Source of the DNA: UBA1941 sp046329575
GTDB taxonomy: Bacteria; Bacteroidota; Bacteroidia; Chitinophagales; LD1
NCBI GenBank assembly: GCA_046329575.1
Contig: JAXLUJ010000010.1
Span: 1 to 64,000, forward strand
Direction: 5' to 3'
Length of the DNA: 64,000 nucleotides
This document shows positions 33,520 to 40,981 of this stretch, piece by piece. The first letter of the stretch is position 1, and every line of letters starts with the position of its first letter. Below the pieces are notes generated by a model, which had not been told where the DNA came from, searched no databases, and saw only the letters and a list, made by a program, of their open reading frames with translations. Position numbers and translations under genes: made by a program.

Positions 33520-35223
33520 ATGATGAAGCGATTCCGGTATCTGGTGCTGTTGTTTTTTGTTCTGATTCATGTTTTGGGCAATTCGCAAAGCATAGTCTTT
33601 TTTTCTAACCCATCTACAATACAAACCGAAAGTGTTGCTGACACCGTAGCGACTTTCATTAAAATTGTTCCCCCGCTACCTCAAGCCGATTCAGTGGCAG
33701 TGGTAATCCGCACCGGTTCCGCATCCGCCGCAGATGTTATCAATCCTCCGTACCAAATTCTGGCTATACCAGCTTTTGCCGATTCTATTCCCTTTCATGT
33801 GCAAATTTTCGACGATCAGCTTATAGAAAATACTGAGCAATTACGCTTTGTTTTACAATCAGTTTCTACGCTGCAGTTAACCGCTGATAGTGTGCTGCTA
33901 TTGTCAATTCATGACAACGACCTATCTATTTCAGTAACCTTCAATCCACCGGCATTTAATGTATCGGAAGCGGTTGATACCTTTCAGGTGTGCTGGCAGG
34001 CCGTAAACCCCAATTCGTTTCCGGTACGCTATTATTTGCGCACGCTGTTTCCCTGGGATGATCCCAAAGTAACACTGATGGGAGGTTCTGATTATAGTTT
34101 CGATTGGAATTTCTGGATAGCGCCTCCAGGCATTTCAACGCATTGTGAACGTTTTCAGGTTTATAACGATACTGTTCCTGAACTTACTGAATGTGTAGCA
34201 TTAATAGCTGTAGATTCTACCAATCTTTACAATGTTTATGACACCGCCTGGATATGTGTGGAAGATGATGACTATATACCTGTAACGGTGAGCTTTGACG
34301 ATACTTTACTTGTGGTTTGGGAAGATACTACCGATCGTGATTATAAGGTTCCAATCACCTTCACCAATCCCAATCATTTTGTAATTGGCTTTTTCCCTGT
34401 TGATAATGGTCACGGTCAAACCGCCGAAAATTTGAAGGATTATTATTTTGAATCGTATCCCTTTTACTATGGGCAGGGCGTTTGGCACGACACTTTGCGT
34501 TTCAGAATCAACAATGATGAACTGGTTGAGCCAACTGAAGATATCTATTTCCATTTTAAGGGCGATTGGCCTCCTTCAGCGCTTAGTGATACGCTTTTTC
34601 ACGTCAGAATTTTAGATACGGATACGGTTGCCGTTTCCTTTCTTGGGGCCGCATTTACGTATCCCGAATCTTCAGGCCGCTGCGCCGTGCCTATTGTCAA
34701 TTCATCGCCTGCACCGGAGCCCATGGCCGTAACAATTCATTACATCGGAGGTGATGCTACCAAGGGCGTCGACTTTCTTTATCAGGACACCACTCTGGTA
34801 TTTTTAAACAATAAATTAGATACACTACCTATTTACATTACTATCCTCGACGATCAAATCGATGAGGTGAATGAACAGGTGCTGCTGGAACTATATGATG
34901 TGCAACCCGGCTATGTCAGGCAGCAAGTGCGCCAGTTTGCATTCATTATTGTTGATGATGATACCACTGCCGCAGGTATCAATACTTTAGGTGAAAATGA
35001 AGGGCGGATCTTTCCGATACCTTTTGATGATTGGTTGCAGATCGAAATGAAAGACCAAACCATTTCAGAAATAGTATTGTGGGACGCAAAAGGAGTGGAG
35101 TGGATTCGTCAAAGTGTTGCCGCCCCTCGTGTTCAATTGAATACTGCCGAACTTCCGCATGGCGTTTATTTGGCCGAAGTGCATTGCGGTGATAATATCT
35201 TTAGAAAGAAGATTGTTAAGTAA
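33520..35223 (+). CDS. Calx-beta domain T9SS cargo protein
   Basis: The ATG at 33520 (or 33523) gives about 567 residues with signal peptide (YLVLLFFVLIHVLGNSQS). A TTG at 33499 lies in the promoter and is rejected. Three to four tandem Calx-beta-like units are seen, each ending in an acidic turn: IFDDQLIENTEQLRFVLQ, IHDNDLS, VYNDTVPELTECVAL, INNDELVEPTEDIYF and ILDDQIDEVNEQVLLEL. Such domains bind Ca2+. The C-terminal part (RIFPIPFDDWLQIEM to NIFRKKIVK) is a T9SS type A sorting domain. It is a surface or secreted adhesin-like protein with unknown partner. The stop overlaps mqo by eight bases. Confidence 0.86.
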   Translation: MMKRFRYLVLLFFVLIHVLGNSQSIVFFSNPSTIQTESVADTVATFIKIVPPLPQADSVAVVIRTGSASAADVINPPYQILAIPAFADSIPFHVQIFDDQLIENTEQLRFVLQSVSTLQLTADSVLLLSIHDNDLSISVTFNPPAFNVSEAVDTFQVCWQAVNPNSFPVRYYLRTLFPWDDPKVTLMGGSDYSFDWNFWIAPPGISTHCERFQVYNDTVPELTECVALIAVDSTNLYNVYDTAWICVEDDDYIPVTVSFDDTLLVVWEDTTDRDYKVPITFTNPNHFVIGFFPVDNGHGQTAENLKDYYFESYPFYYGQGVWHDTLRFRINNDELVEPTEDIYFHFKGDWPPSALSDTLFHVRILDTDTVAVSFLGAAFTYPESSGRCAVPIVNSSPAPEPMAVTIHYIGGDATKGVDFLYQDTTLVFLNNKLDTLPIYITILDDQIDEVNEQVLLELYDVQPGYVRQQVRQFAFIIVDDDTTAAGINTLGENEGRIFPIPFDDWLQIEMKDQTISEIVLWDAKGVEWIRQSVAAPRVQLNTAELPHGVYLAEVHCGDNIFRKKIVK

Positions 35224-36697
35224 GAATAGGCAGCCCCAGTTTTTCATGCGATTGCTTTCTGATTTGGTGGGTTAATGTTTCATCTAACGAAAATTTCTTT
35301 CCGTAAGTTGGAATCATCTGCAATAGTTTTCGTTGCCATTGGGTACTCTTCATACGTTCAGGAAACGCACGCTGCAACAATTCCAGCATAATGGCTACAG
35401 AGGTGGATGCTCCCGGCGATGCCCCTAACAATGCAGTTAAACTGCCATCAGCAGCCGCCACTACCTCAGTTCCAAATTCCAGAACCCCGCCCTCCTCATC
35501 ATCCTTTTTAATTACCTGTACGCGCTGTCCGGCAATAGCTAGTTCCCAATCCTCATTTTCTGCCTGAGGTACAAATTGCCGCAACACATCCATTTTATCA
35601 TTAAAACTTAAACTAAGTTGATTGATGAGGTATTGTGTGAGCGAAAGATTATGAAAACCGGCTCCAAGCAACGGAATCACATTTTTGGTAGTTATTGACT
35701 TGGCCAAATCCAGCAGTGATCCTTCTTTTAAAAACCGTGTGGTAAAGCCTGCAAAAGGACCGAACAATAACTCCGTACGGCCATTGATGATGCGGGTATC
35801 CAAATGAGGGACCGACATTGGCGGGGCGCCAATTGCCGCTTTCCCGTAAGCTTTTGCATGATGTTGCGCAATTACTGATTCGTTCTTGCAAACCAGCCAT
35901 TGACCACTGATAGGGAAACCCGCATAACCTTCAGCCTCTTCAATGCCCGATTTTTCCAGCAACCGCAACGCACCTCCACCGGCGCCTATGAACACAAACG
36001 AACTTTGCACTATCGTTCGCCCGCCCTTTCCTTCAACCGTTATATTCCATCCCTTTTCCTCGCGTATCAAGTCGGTTACTTCACTGTTCAAGTGTATGGA
36101 AATCTGACTCTCCTTTTCAAGATAGTCAAAAATGTTTCGCGTCAACAACCCGAAGTTTACATCTGTTCCAATTTGCATTCGGGTGGCTGCCATAGTTTCA
36201 CCGCCCTTGCGCTGCTGCATCATTAAAGGCAGCCATTTTCGCAATTCGCTTTTCTGCTTAGTAAACTCCATTCCTGCAAAAAGCGGATTACGACTCATGG
36301 CCTCATGGCGGTCTTTAAGGAACTTAACATCCTCTTTTCCCCAAACTACGCTGATGTGCGGAATCTGATGGATGAATTGTTGCGGAAAAGGGAATCGGCC
36401 GCTTCCTGCCAGGTAGGCCCAAAATTGTTTTGAAACTTCAAATGCTTCAGCAATCTTAACTGCCTTTTCTATACTAATGGTTCCGTCATCTTTCCGTGGC
36501 GTATAGTTCAATTCGCAAAATGCCGAATGTCCCGTTCCTGCATTGTTCCAGCTATCTGAACTTTCCTTGCTCACTTCTTCTAAGCGTTCCAATACACCTA
36601 TAGTAAGTTTTGGATCCAGTTCGTGCAACAAAGCGCCTAAAGTGGCACTCATAATTCCCGCGCCTATCAGCACCACATCGTACTTTTTATCTTCCAT
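35216..36697 (-). CDS. mqo: Malate:quinone oxidoreductase
   Basis: FAD-dependent, membrane-associated enzyme oxidising L-malate to oxaloacetate and passing electrons to quinone in the TCA cycle and respiration. The 493-residue length is typical. The FAD dinucleotide-binding motif is VVLIGAGIMSATLGALL near the N-terminus. Other family segments are SSDSWNNAGTGHSAFCELNYTP, HISVVWGKEDV, FIGAGGGALRLLEKSGI and LGASPGASTSVAIMLELL. It is monocistronic, divergent from the next gene and convergent with the Calx-beta gene. Confidence 0.97.
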   Translation of the reverse strand: MEDKKYDVVLIGAGIMSATLGALLHELDPKLTIGVLERLEEVSKESSDSWNNAGTGHSAFCELNYTPRKDDGTISIEKAVKIAEAFEVSKQFWAYLAGSGRFPFPQQFIHQIPHISVVWGKEDVKFLKDRHEAMSRNPLFAGMEFTKQKSELRKWLPLMMQQRKGGETMAATRMQIGTDVNFGLLTRNIFDYLEKESQISIHLNSEVTDLIREEKGWNITVEGKGGRTIVQSSFVFIGAGGGALRLLEKSGIEEAEGYAGFPISGQWLVCKNESVIAQHHAKAYGKAAIGAPPMSVPHLDTRIINGRTELLFGPFAGFTTRFLKEGSLLDLAKSITTKNVIPLLGAGFHNLSLTQYLINQLSLSFNDKMDVLRQFVPQAENEDWELAIAGQRVQVIKKDDEEGGVLEFGTEVVAAADGSLTALLGASPGASTSVAIMLELLQRAFPERMKSTQWQRKLLQMIPTYGKKFSLDETLTHQIRKQSHEKLGLPILT

Positions 36698-36778
36698 AAA
36701 ATGAAAGTAGATGAATTTGCTACTTCCTTCAAAATCTGTTCCTTCTCAACATAACGAATGCTAAAATTGCAGCGGTAA

Positions 36779-36809
36779 TTTGGAACGCCTGAACAACTGC
36801 CTATCTTCG
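36779..36809 (+). promoter_or_regulatory. Promoter TTTG-N19-TATCTTCG in front of the 36.8-kb gene
   Basis: TTTG (36779-36782), a 19-base spacer and TATCTTCG (36802-36809). The ATG at 36815 is five bases further, predicting a leaderless or nearly leaderless mRNA. Confidence 0.55.
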
Positions 36810-36814
36810 TGCCA

Positions 36815-37531
36815 ATGCGCGGTATTGCCGTTTCTTTTTTTCTGTTGTGCGCTGCTGCTATTGCCGCTCAGGATAATCCCGAGATATTTATTTCAGGGCA
36901 TATTACCGACTCCTGGGAGCATCGGCCTATAGCCGGAGTAACTATCATCAATCCGCGTGAAGGCCAGTCGTTCGTTTCCGATTTCAATGGAAATTTCCGG
37001 GTGGCTTGTTTAAAACGCGATACGCTCTTTTTATTTCTTACCGGTTACCAAACCCAGCGCTTCAGCATGGCCGATAGCGCCTCAAAATCGGAATATCATC
37101 CCTCTTTCATGTTTGAACGGTTTACCTATACGCCCTCACGGCCTGCTATCGTAACACCCAAAAAAGATTTGGATGATATTGCGGAAGAACGTAAAAAACT
37201 CGGGCAGATACCTAAAGAGTTGCAAACCCCTGAAATCAGCTACACCAGCCCCATTAGTGCGCTTTACGAACTGCTGAGTAACCGGGCACAGGAACGCAAA
37301 AAGTTGCGTCAGCAAATGGAAGATGATAACCGCCGCCGTATCTTTAAAGAGCTTTTTGATTACTACAAAGAGTCGAAATTGTTCGACCTTCCCAATGAGT
37401 ATTACGACGAGTTTATAGACTATCTTGGCCTTCCTTCTGAATTCCTTCGCTACAATTCTGATTATGATATCACAAAACTGATCATGGACCGCTACCGCCA
37501 CTTCGGCGTCGAAAAAGGGTTTATTAAGTAA
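36815..37531 (+). CDS. Secreted carboxypeptidase-regulatory-like domain protein
   Basis: The ATG at 36815 gives 238 residues; a GTG two codons earlier lies inside the promoter. A signal peptide (GIAVSFFLLCAAAIAAQ) is followed by a CarboxypepD_reg-like beta-sandwich: FISGHITDSWEHRPIAGVTIINPREG, SFVSDFNGNFRVACLKRDTLFLFLTGYQ. The C-terminal 110 residues are charged and helical (AEERKKLGQ, RAQERKKLRQQMEDDNRRR). This layout is common in Bacteroidetes periplasmic proteins of unknown function. No sorting domain or receptor barrel is present. The compound minisatellite begins 31 bases after the stop. Confidence 0.82.
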   Translation: MRGIAVSFFLLCAAAIAAQDNPEIFISGHITDSWEHRPIAGVTIINPREGQSFVSDFNGNFRVACLKRDTLFLFLTGYQTQRFSMADSASKSEYHPSFMFERFTYTPSRPAIVTPKKDLDDIAEERKKLGQIPKELQTPEISYTSPISALYELLSNRAQERKKLRQQMEDDNRRRIFKELFDYYKESKLFDLPNEYYDEFIDYLGLPSEFLRYNSDYDITKLIMDRYRHFGVEKGFIK

Positions 37532-37562
37532 GAAGAAGCGAGGAACAGGAGAATTGCTCGTA

Positions 37563-37991
37563 GACGCAAGAGGTAAGACACAAGGCGCAAGACGCAAGAC
37601 ACAAGCTATGAGCCACGAGCTATGAGCCATGAGCCGCGAGCTTATAGCCACTACACCTTTTCACGAATACACGAATGCACGGATACACCAATACACGGAT
37701 ATACGTACAGGCGCAAGACGCAAGAGGTAAGACACAAGACGCAAGCTATGAGCCACGAGCTATGAGCCATGAGCCGCGAGCTTATAGCCACTACACCTTT
37801 CACGAATACACGAATGCACGAATACACGAATACACGTATAGGCACAAGACGCAAGACACAAGACGCAAGCTATGAGCCACGAGCCATGAGCTTATAGCCA
37901 CTACACCTTTACCACACCCACCACACCTACCACACCCACCACACCTACCACACCCACCACACCCACCACACCCGCCACACTTACCACACTT
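37563..37991 (+). repeat. Compound minisatellite upstream of floA
   Basis: The 493-base gap contains three imperfect copies (about 37563-37710, 37711-37841 and 37842-37910) of a nested unit. Each unit has heptamers of the ACGCAAG/ACACAAG type, then a GAGCCATGAGC/GAGCTATGAGC block, and ends in CTTATAGCCACTACACCTTT. The first two copies add a CACGAATACACGAATGCACG block. Copy 3 lacks 14 bases of the middle block. Nine tandem 9-mers of the ACCACACCC/ACCACACCT type follow (37911-37991). Frames across it are biased and not credible as genes. The block ends just before the floA promoter box. Confidence 0.9.
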
Positions 37992-37996
37992 TTTTT

Positions 37997-38004
37997 TACA
38001 TTCG
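37997..38004 (+). promoter_or_regulatory. Probable floA promoter -7 element (TACATTCG)
   Basis: TACATTCG lies 20 bases before the floA ATG and six bases after the last nonamer repeat. The -33 region would therefore fall inside the repeat tract, so copy-number change could alter the promoter. Confidence 0.4.
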
Positions 38005-38024
38005 TCAGAAAATAAAATCAATCA

Positions 38025-38981
38025 ATGGCCACTTATATTCTCGCCGGGTTTCTCATTTTTCTGGTCATCATTTTGCTATACCTCTTGCCTATACCACTTT
38101 GGCTTTCGGCAAAGTTTGCAAATGTTCACATCAGCCTGATGCAATTGCTGTTCATGCGGTTCCGCCGCGTGCCGCCTTCCGTAATTGTGAATGCAATGGT
38201 TACCGCAACCAAGGCCGGGTTAGATGTACAGCGCGATATGCTCGAGGCTCACTATCTGGCCGGCGGTAATATCGCTAAAGTAATCCGCGCACTCATATCG
38301 GCCGATAAAGCAAATATTGAACTCGATTTCAAAGCCGCCACAGCCATTGATTTGGCCGGCCGCGATGTTTTCGAAGCCGTTCAGCTTTCCGTAAACCCTA
38401 AAGTAATTGAATCACCTCCGGTTACCGCCGTTGCTAAAGATGGTATTCAGCTCATCACGCGCGCCCGTGTTACCGTTCGCGCTAACATCCGTCAATTAGT
38501 GGGCGGCGCCGGCGAAGAAACGGTTCTGGCACGCGTAGGCGAAGGTATTGTAACCTCTATCGGTTCATCAGCTTCTCATAAAACGGTGATGGAAAATCCC
38601 GATTCTATTTCTAAAGTGGTGCTGGCCAAAGGACTCGATTCGGGCACCGCCTTCGAAATTCTTTCTATTGATATTGCCGATATTGATATTGGTAAAAACA
38701 TCGGCGCCAGCCTGCAGATGGATCAGGCCAATGCCGATAAAAATATCGCTCAGGCAAAAGCTGAAGAACGGCGCGCCATGGCCATAGCCCTCGAACAGGA
38801 AATGAAAGCCAAAGCACAAGAAGCCCGCGCCAAAGTGATCGAAGCAGAAGCGCAAATTCCAATCGCTATGGCCGAAGCCTTCAAAACCGGTAACCTTGGG
38901 GTTATGGACTATTACAAAATGCAGAATATGCAAGCTGATACCGGCATGCGCGATGCTATTGCCAAGGGCGATAAAAAGTAA
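38025..38981 (+). CDS. floA: Flotillin-like protein FloA (UPF0365)
   Basis: Membrane-microdomain scaffold of 318 residues. An N-terminal hydrophobic hairpin (residues about 4-22) is followed by the SPFH-like domain (FMRFRRVPPSVIVNAMVTATKAGL, DVQRDMLEAHYLAGGNI, VTAVAKDGIQLITRARVTVRANI, VGEGIVTSIGSS). An Ala/Glu/Lys-rich coiled coil follows (IAQAKAEERRAMAIALEQEMKAKAQEA), then MAEAFKTGNLGVMDYY. Length and motifs match Bacillus YqfA/FloA. A thioredoxin gene follows after 42 bases and may be co-transcribed. Confidence 0.95.
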   Translation: MATYILAGFLIFLVIILLYLLPIPLWLSAKFANVHISLMQLLFMRFRRVPPSVIVNAMVTATKAGLDVQRDMLEAHYLAGGNIAKVIRALISADKANIELDFKAATAIDLAGRDVFEAVQLSVNPKVIESPPVTAVAKDGIQLITRARVTVRANIRQLVGGAGEETVLARVGEGIVTSIGSSASHKTVMENPDSISKVVLAKGLDSGTAFEILSIDIADIDIGKNIGASLQMDQANADKNIAQAKAEERRAMAIALEQEMKAKAQEARAKVIEAEAQIPIAMAEAFKTGNLGVMDYYKMQNMQADTGMRDAIAKGDKK

Positions 38982-39023
38982 ACTGGCACTCCGTTTGCAC
39001 TGATCTAATTAGAATTTAAATAT

Positions 39024-39542
39024 ATGCGTAACCTATTCATTTTCGCTTTGCTTTTTGTAACCTGTGCCTCCTTTCGTCCCGCTCCGCCTGAAACGGCTAA
39101 AATCAAATGGATGACGTGGGACGAAATGCAGGCCGCTCAGAAAAAAGCGCCTAAAAAAGTGTTCGTGGATGTGTACACCGACTGGTGCGGCTGGTGTAAG
39201 CGAATGGATGCCACAACTTTCGAAAATCCGGTGATTGTTGATTATATGTCAAAGAATTTTTATGCCGTGAAATTCAATGCCGAAATGGCGGGTACCGTCA
39301 ATTTCAAAGGTCAGGTGTTTGGTCAGGAAGGACGTTATAATAAACTGGCTACTTTTTTGATGAACAATCAGATGAGTTTTCCTACTTCCATTTATCTCGA
39401 TGAACAACTCAATCTGATTACCACTGTACCGGGCTACCTCGACGCCAAGCAGGCCGAACCGGTACTCAACTACTTCGCTACCGACAAATACAAAAGTGTG
39501 AAGTGGGACGATTTTCAAGGCTCTTTCAAGGGAAAATTGTAA
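39024..39542 (+). CDS. Exported thioredoxin-family protein
   Basis: A 172-residue protein with N-terminal signal sequence (NLFIFALLFVTCASF) and one thioredoxin-like domain. The active site is WCGWC (Cys55 and Cys58) in VFVDVYTDWCGWCKRMDATTFENP. MSFPTSIYL provides the expected cis-Pro. This is the DUF255/DsbD-gamma-like subgroup of Bacteroidetes periplasmic thioredoxins. It probably keeps cysteines of envelope proteins reduced or assists cytochrome maturation. The Cys at residue 14 makes a poor lipobox, so it is more likely soluble periplasmic. Confidence 0.88.
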   Translation: MRNLFIFALLFVTCASFRPAPPETAKIKWMTWDEMQAAQKKAPKKVFVDVYTDWCGWCKRMDATTFENPVIVDYMSKNFYAVKFNAEMAGTVNFKGQVFGQEGRYNKLATFLMNNQMSFPTSIYLDEQLNLITTVPGYLDAKQAEPVLNYFATDKYKSVKWDDFQGSFKGKL

Positions 39543-39548
39543 TTTTTT

Positions 39549-39720
39549 TTGCCGCCCGCCGCGCCCATTAATCTGGGTGATTTAATTTCCGAAAACCGTC
39601 ATAGGCGCGGCGCCGCGCTGGTTCCGGGGTCCGGCTTCGCCTACCGTGTTCGCTCGTTCCTCGCTCACACCGCTCGCCATGGCTCGCGCCCTCCACATCG
39701 CTGGCGGATCGCCCGGCATT
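39549..39720. repeat. GC-rich intergenic element C with 14-bp palindrome
   Basis: A GC-rich island in the 204-base gap between the thioredoxin gene and bshB1. It contains a perfect 14-base palindrome GCGCGGCGCCGCGC (39605-39618), a TTCCGGGGTCCGGCTTCGCC stretch and several CGCTCG/CGCTCA direct repeats. It shares only the CGGCTTCGCCT core with copy B at 42.2 kb. Its composition differs strongly from the neighbouring genes. Confidence 0.5.
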
Positions 39721-39732
39721 GGTCTAAAAAAC

Positions 39733-39740
39733 TAATTTTG
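39733..39740 (+). promoter_or_regulatory. Probable bshB1 promoter -7 element (TAATTTTG)
   Basis: Exact TAnnTTTG match six bases before the bshB1 ATG. It supports the start at 39747 rather than the longer reading through the repeat element. Confidence 0.45.
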
Positions 39741-39746
39741 CCTTTC

Positions 39747-40463
39747 ATGAAAGTCGATATTCTGGCCATAGGCGCCCATCCCGATGATGTAGAACTGGGC
39801 TGTGCCGGCACCTTGCTTAAACATATTCATAAGGGTTACACAGCGGCGGTGCTCGACCTCACCCGCGGCGAACTGGGTACCCGCGGAAATCCTGAACTCC
39901 GGTTGCAGGAAAGTGCCACTGCAGCTAAAATTCTTGGAATAGCAAACCGCTCCAACGCAGGCTTTAAAGATGGATTTTTTCAGAATGATGAGGCACATCG
40001 TCTCGAACTTATCCGATATATCCGCTTCTACCAACCGGCTGTGGTATTGGCCAATGCCCTCAGCGATCGTCATCCCGATCATGGTATGGCGGCACGGCTG
40101 GTTAACGATGCCATATTCCTTTCCGGGCTTCCAAAAATTGAAACATTCTGGAACGGCGAAAAACAAAAGGCACACCGCCCCAAAAACTGCTATCACTATG
40201 TTCAGGCCCGCGAGGTGCCGGTGCAATTAGTAGTAGATATCACCGATTTTATGGAAACCAAAGTGGCTGCAATTATGGCCTACCAATCGCAATTCCATAA
40301 TCCCGACTCAGCCGAGCCCGATACTTTCATTTCTTCTCCCGAATTTATGGAGTTTGTAAAAGCCCGCGCTTCGCATTTTGGAGTTCCTGCCGGCTATCGC
40401 TATGCCGAAGGGTTTTCTGCTTCCCATTATATGGGCATACCAGACTTGTTAAAAATCGATTAA
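39747..40463 (+). CDS. bshB1: Bacillithiol biosynthesis deacetylase BshB1
   Basis: Zinc deacetylase converting GlcNAc-malate to GlcN-malate in bacillithiol synthesis. It has 238 residues from the ATG at 39747; the 66 extra residues of a longer frame come from the GC-rich element and are rejected. The zinc motif AHPDD (His11 to Asp14) and the second metal motif HPDH (residues 109-112) are present. So are LTRGELGTRGNPELRLQES and the family C-terminus YAEGFSASHYMGIPDLL. This shows that the cell uses bacillithiol as a low-molecular-weight thiol. The stop overlaps the convergent small gene by four bases. Confidence 0.95.
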   Translation: MKVDILAIGAHPDDVELGCAGTLLKHIHKGYTAAVLDLTRGELGTRGNPELRLQESATAAKILGIANRSNAGFKDGFFQNDEAHRLELIRYIRFYQPAVVLANALSDRHPDHGMAARLVNDAIFLSGLPKIETFWNGEKQKAHRPKNCYHYVQAREVPVQLVVDITDFMETKVAAIMAYQSQFHNPDSAEPDTFISSPEFMEFVKARASHFGVPAGYRYAEGFSASHYMGIPDLLKID

Positions 40464-40882
40464 AGAAAGGAAGCGCGGCAACCTGCCCAAAATGCCTTTT
40501 TAGCATCGGTATTGTTAATCAATACCGAAAGTGGGTCGGTAATAAGAATGCGCATACCTAGTAACACCACCGCCCTGTTTTTTTTCCAGGCTATATTACG
40601 CGCCGGCAAAACCGAATGCGTTCCGAAAAGTAACAAGCGCTCACAACCGCAAGCTTTCAAATGCCCTAAAGGAATTTTTCCGTTGTCAGTTAACAGCCAG
40701 CAACAGGCAGGCTGCTGCTGAAGGGCCATCTCAATAATTTTGTTCATCTGCTCGCGTTCCGCCTCGGTTATACCTGGTGCAATCACAATGCATAAACCGT
40801 TAAAATCCTGAGGAATTTCAACAGAAGGTGTTGATTGTGCAGTGTTTACGTATAACGGCTGATGGAAGATCGCGGATAGCAT
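40460..40882 (-). CDS. Small conserved-type protein of unknown function
   Basis: A 140-residue cytoplasmic protein from the ATG at 40882. It has an N-terminal linker and a compact alpha/beta domain with GLCIVIAPGITEAEREQM, CCWLLTDNGKIPLGHL and RLLLFGTHSVLPAR, and ends with LITDPLSVLINNTDAKKAFWAGC. The late motif (tdpLs...KKaFW) recalls a short Bacteroidetes family with uracil-DNA-glycosylase-like or Pol III psi-like appearance, but I could not confirm that. It is convergent with bshB1 and divergent from ilvE. Confidence 0.6.
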   Translation of the reverse strand: MLSAIFHQPLYVNTAQSTPSVEIPQDFNGLCIVIAPGITEAEREQMNKIIEMALQQQPACCWLLTDNGKIPLGHLKACGCERLLLFGTHSVLPARNIAWKKNRAVVLLGMRILITDPLSVLINNTDAKKAFWAGCRASFL

Positions 40883-40955
40883 CCGGCAAAAATAGCGCTT
40901 CCTTTTATTCTGTTTTGAAATTTACCAACAAGAGGCGATAAGCGGTAAATAATCT

Positions 40956-40977
40956 TATTTTTGGATATAAGATATCC
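40956..40977 (+). promoter_or_regulatory. ilvE promoter-like box and leader palindrome
   Basis: TATTTTTG (40956-40963) resembles a -7 box. It runs directly into GGATAT-AAG-ATATCC (40963-40977), a perfect 6-bp dyad placed at the expected transcription start and five bases before the ilvE ATG. It could be an operator or a start-proximal hairpin. Confidence 0.35.
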
Positions 40978-40981
40978 TGTT

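Noticed and set aside
33406..33624. 72-residue minus-strand frame upstream of the B12 operon
   Set aside because: It overlaps the riboswitch 5' end and the start of the Calx-beta gene; there is no support as a leader peptide.
37136..37651. 171-residue minus-strand frame
   Set aside because: It overlaps the carboxypeptidase-regulatory-like gene and the start of the minisatellite; its N-terminus is repeat translation.
37563..37991. CRISPR array
   Set aside because: Copies are contiguous and nested with no unique spacers of constant length, and no cas genes are near. It is a minisatellite.
37800..38021. Minus-strand frame with a CGGCGGCGG-type Cys/Gly repeat protein
   Set aside because: It is the translation of the tandem ACCACACCC nonamers and other minisatellite words; there is no promoter and no recognisable domain.
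39549..39746. 66-residue N-terminal extension of bshB1 in one long frame
   Set aside because: The extension is translated GC-rich intergenic repeat. The bshB1 family starts at MKVDILAIGAHPDD and a promoter-like TAATTTTG lies six bases before that ATG.
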